Source: Desulfobacteria bacterium
Lineage (GTDB): Bacteria; Desulfobacterota; Desulfobacteria; Desulfobacterales; C00003060
Assembly: GCA_030145035.1 (NCBI GenBank)
Contig: JAQYWL010000227.1
Location: 1-5,225 of the forward strand
Direction of reading: 5' to 3'
DNA: 5,225 bases
In this document: positions 4,924-5,225 of the stretch, in pieces
How the letters are laid out: each line of letters starts with the position of its first letter
Numbering within the stretch: position 1 is the stretch's first letter
Made by a program: the position numbers and the translations under genes
Notes under the pieces: model-generated
Told to the model about the DNA's origin: nothing
The model's database searches: none
The model's input: the letters and a program-made list of their open reading frames with translations, nothing else

Positions 4924-5225
4924 TACAGCCCGTTCGAACATACAGTCTTCCAGCCCATTTACGGCTTATAAGCAATATGCACATTTTTTACGACCAACAG
5001 CAAACTCACCGGTACGGACAGATCCCTAATACGCGGCGTTTGCTTAACGGTATCAACCCTTACAAAACGAAACGCTACTCCATAGCACTCCCTTGCTTCA
5101 GCCGGGTCAAAATGCTAGGTCACTCGTCAAACAGGAAGAACACGCCGAAAAGAAATATTCAATTAAAATCAACATATTGCCAAAATGTCGAAATCCAGAA
5201 GCTTCCGAGTCTTCTCTTCGGCACC
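4924..5225. other. Region after the cyclase with no recognisable gene
   Basis: All six frames are short here. There is a 10-bp palindrome GCTTATAAGC (4964-4973) followed by T6 at 4984-4989, but the palindrome has no loop and the nearest proper stem is only 3 bp, so I do not call a terminator. Two open frames touch the right edge: plus from ATG 5185, and minus ending in TGA at 5169-5171 (reading ...KTRKLLDFDILAIC). Either could be the end of a neighbouring gene, but neither has a ribosome site or enough length to judge. Confidence 0.5.

Noticed and set aside
4932..4938. GTTCGAA resembling a tRNA T-loop, hence a possible att site in a tRNA gene
   Set aside because: The flanking bases do not form a T-stem, and no acceptor or anticodon arm can be drawn around it.
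5185..5225. Possible start of a plus-strand gene (MSKSRSFRVFSS...) at the right edge
   Set aside because: There is no ribosome site and only about 13 codons are visible, too little to support a gene.
5169..5225. Possible C-terminal end of a minus-strand gene entering from the right
   Set aside because: Only 18 codons are visible, with nothing recognisable and no terminator after the stop.

Overview
The window looks like the edge of an integrated mobile element, or a site where two elements meet, beside a chromosomal-type signalling gene. Base composition is mixed: the two recombinase genes are near 50% GC, the spacers are AT-rich, and the cyclase is a little under 50%. Together with a dCache-HAMP class III cyclase and short GC-stem terminators, this suggests a Gram-negative proteobacterium, perhaps a Desulfovibrio-type one. 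That placement is inference from general appearance; there is no rRNA or other marker gene here.

Layout. Positions 1-810 (minus strand) hold a small excisionase-type helix-turn-helix gene followed after 3 nt by the N-terminal 175 codons of a phage-type tyrosine recombinase that runs off the left edge; this is the usual xis-int pair. Positions 811-1142 hold no convincing gene but carry very strong secondary structure: a weak terminator-like hairpin, two long perfect inverted repeats (17 bp and 20 bp arms) that overlap by four bases, and a clean bidirectional terminator. Positions 1143-2102 (minus) encode a second, complete tyrosine recombinase of a different type, with all catalytic residues visible and a strong ribosome binding site. 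Positions 2103-2760 are non-coding and hold at least eight further inverted repeats, one of them placed inside a possible promoter for the second recombinase. Positions 2761-4923 (plus) encode a membrane-bound sensor adenylate cyclase. Positions 4924-5225 show no recognisable gene.

How it fits together. The left half is recombination machinery: two different tyrosine recombinases, an excisionase-like recombination directionality or regulatory protein, and structured DNA or RNA between them. The cyclase is divergent from the second recombinase and separated from it by about 650 bp, so it is probably either flanking chromosome or cargo. Its domains predict periplasmic ligand sensing coupled to cytoplasmic cAMP production. 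The most unusual part of the window is the stretch at about 960-1144, which could be a highly structured small RNA, a folded-DNA recombination site or a regulatory palindrome cluster. The sequence alone cannot separate these.
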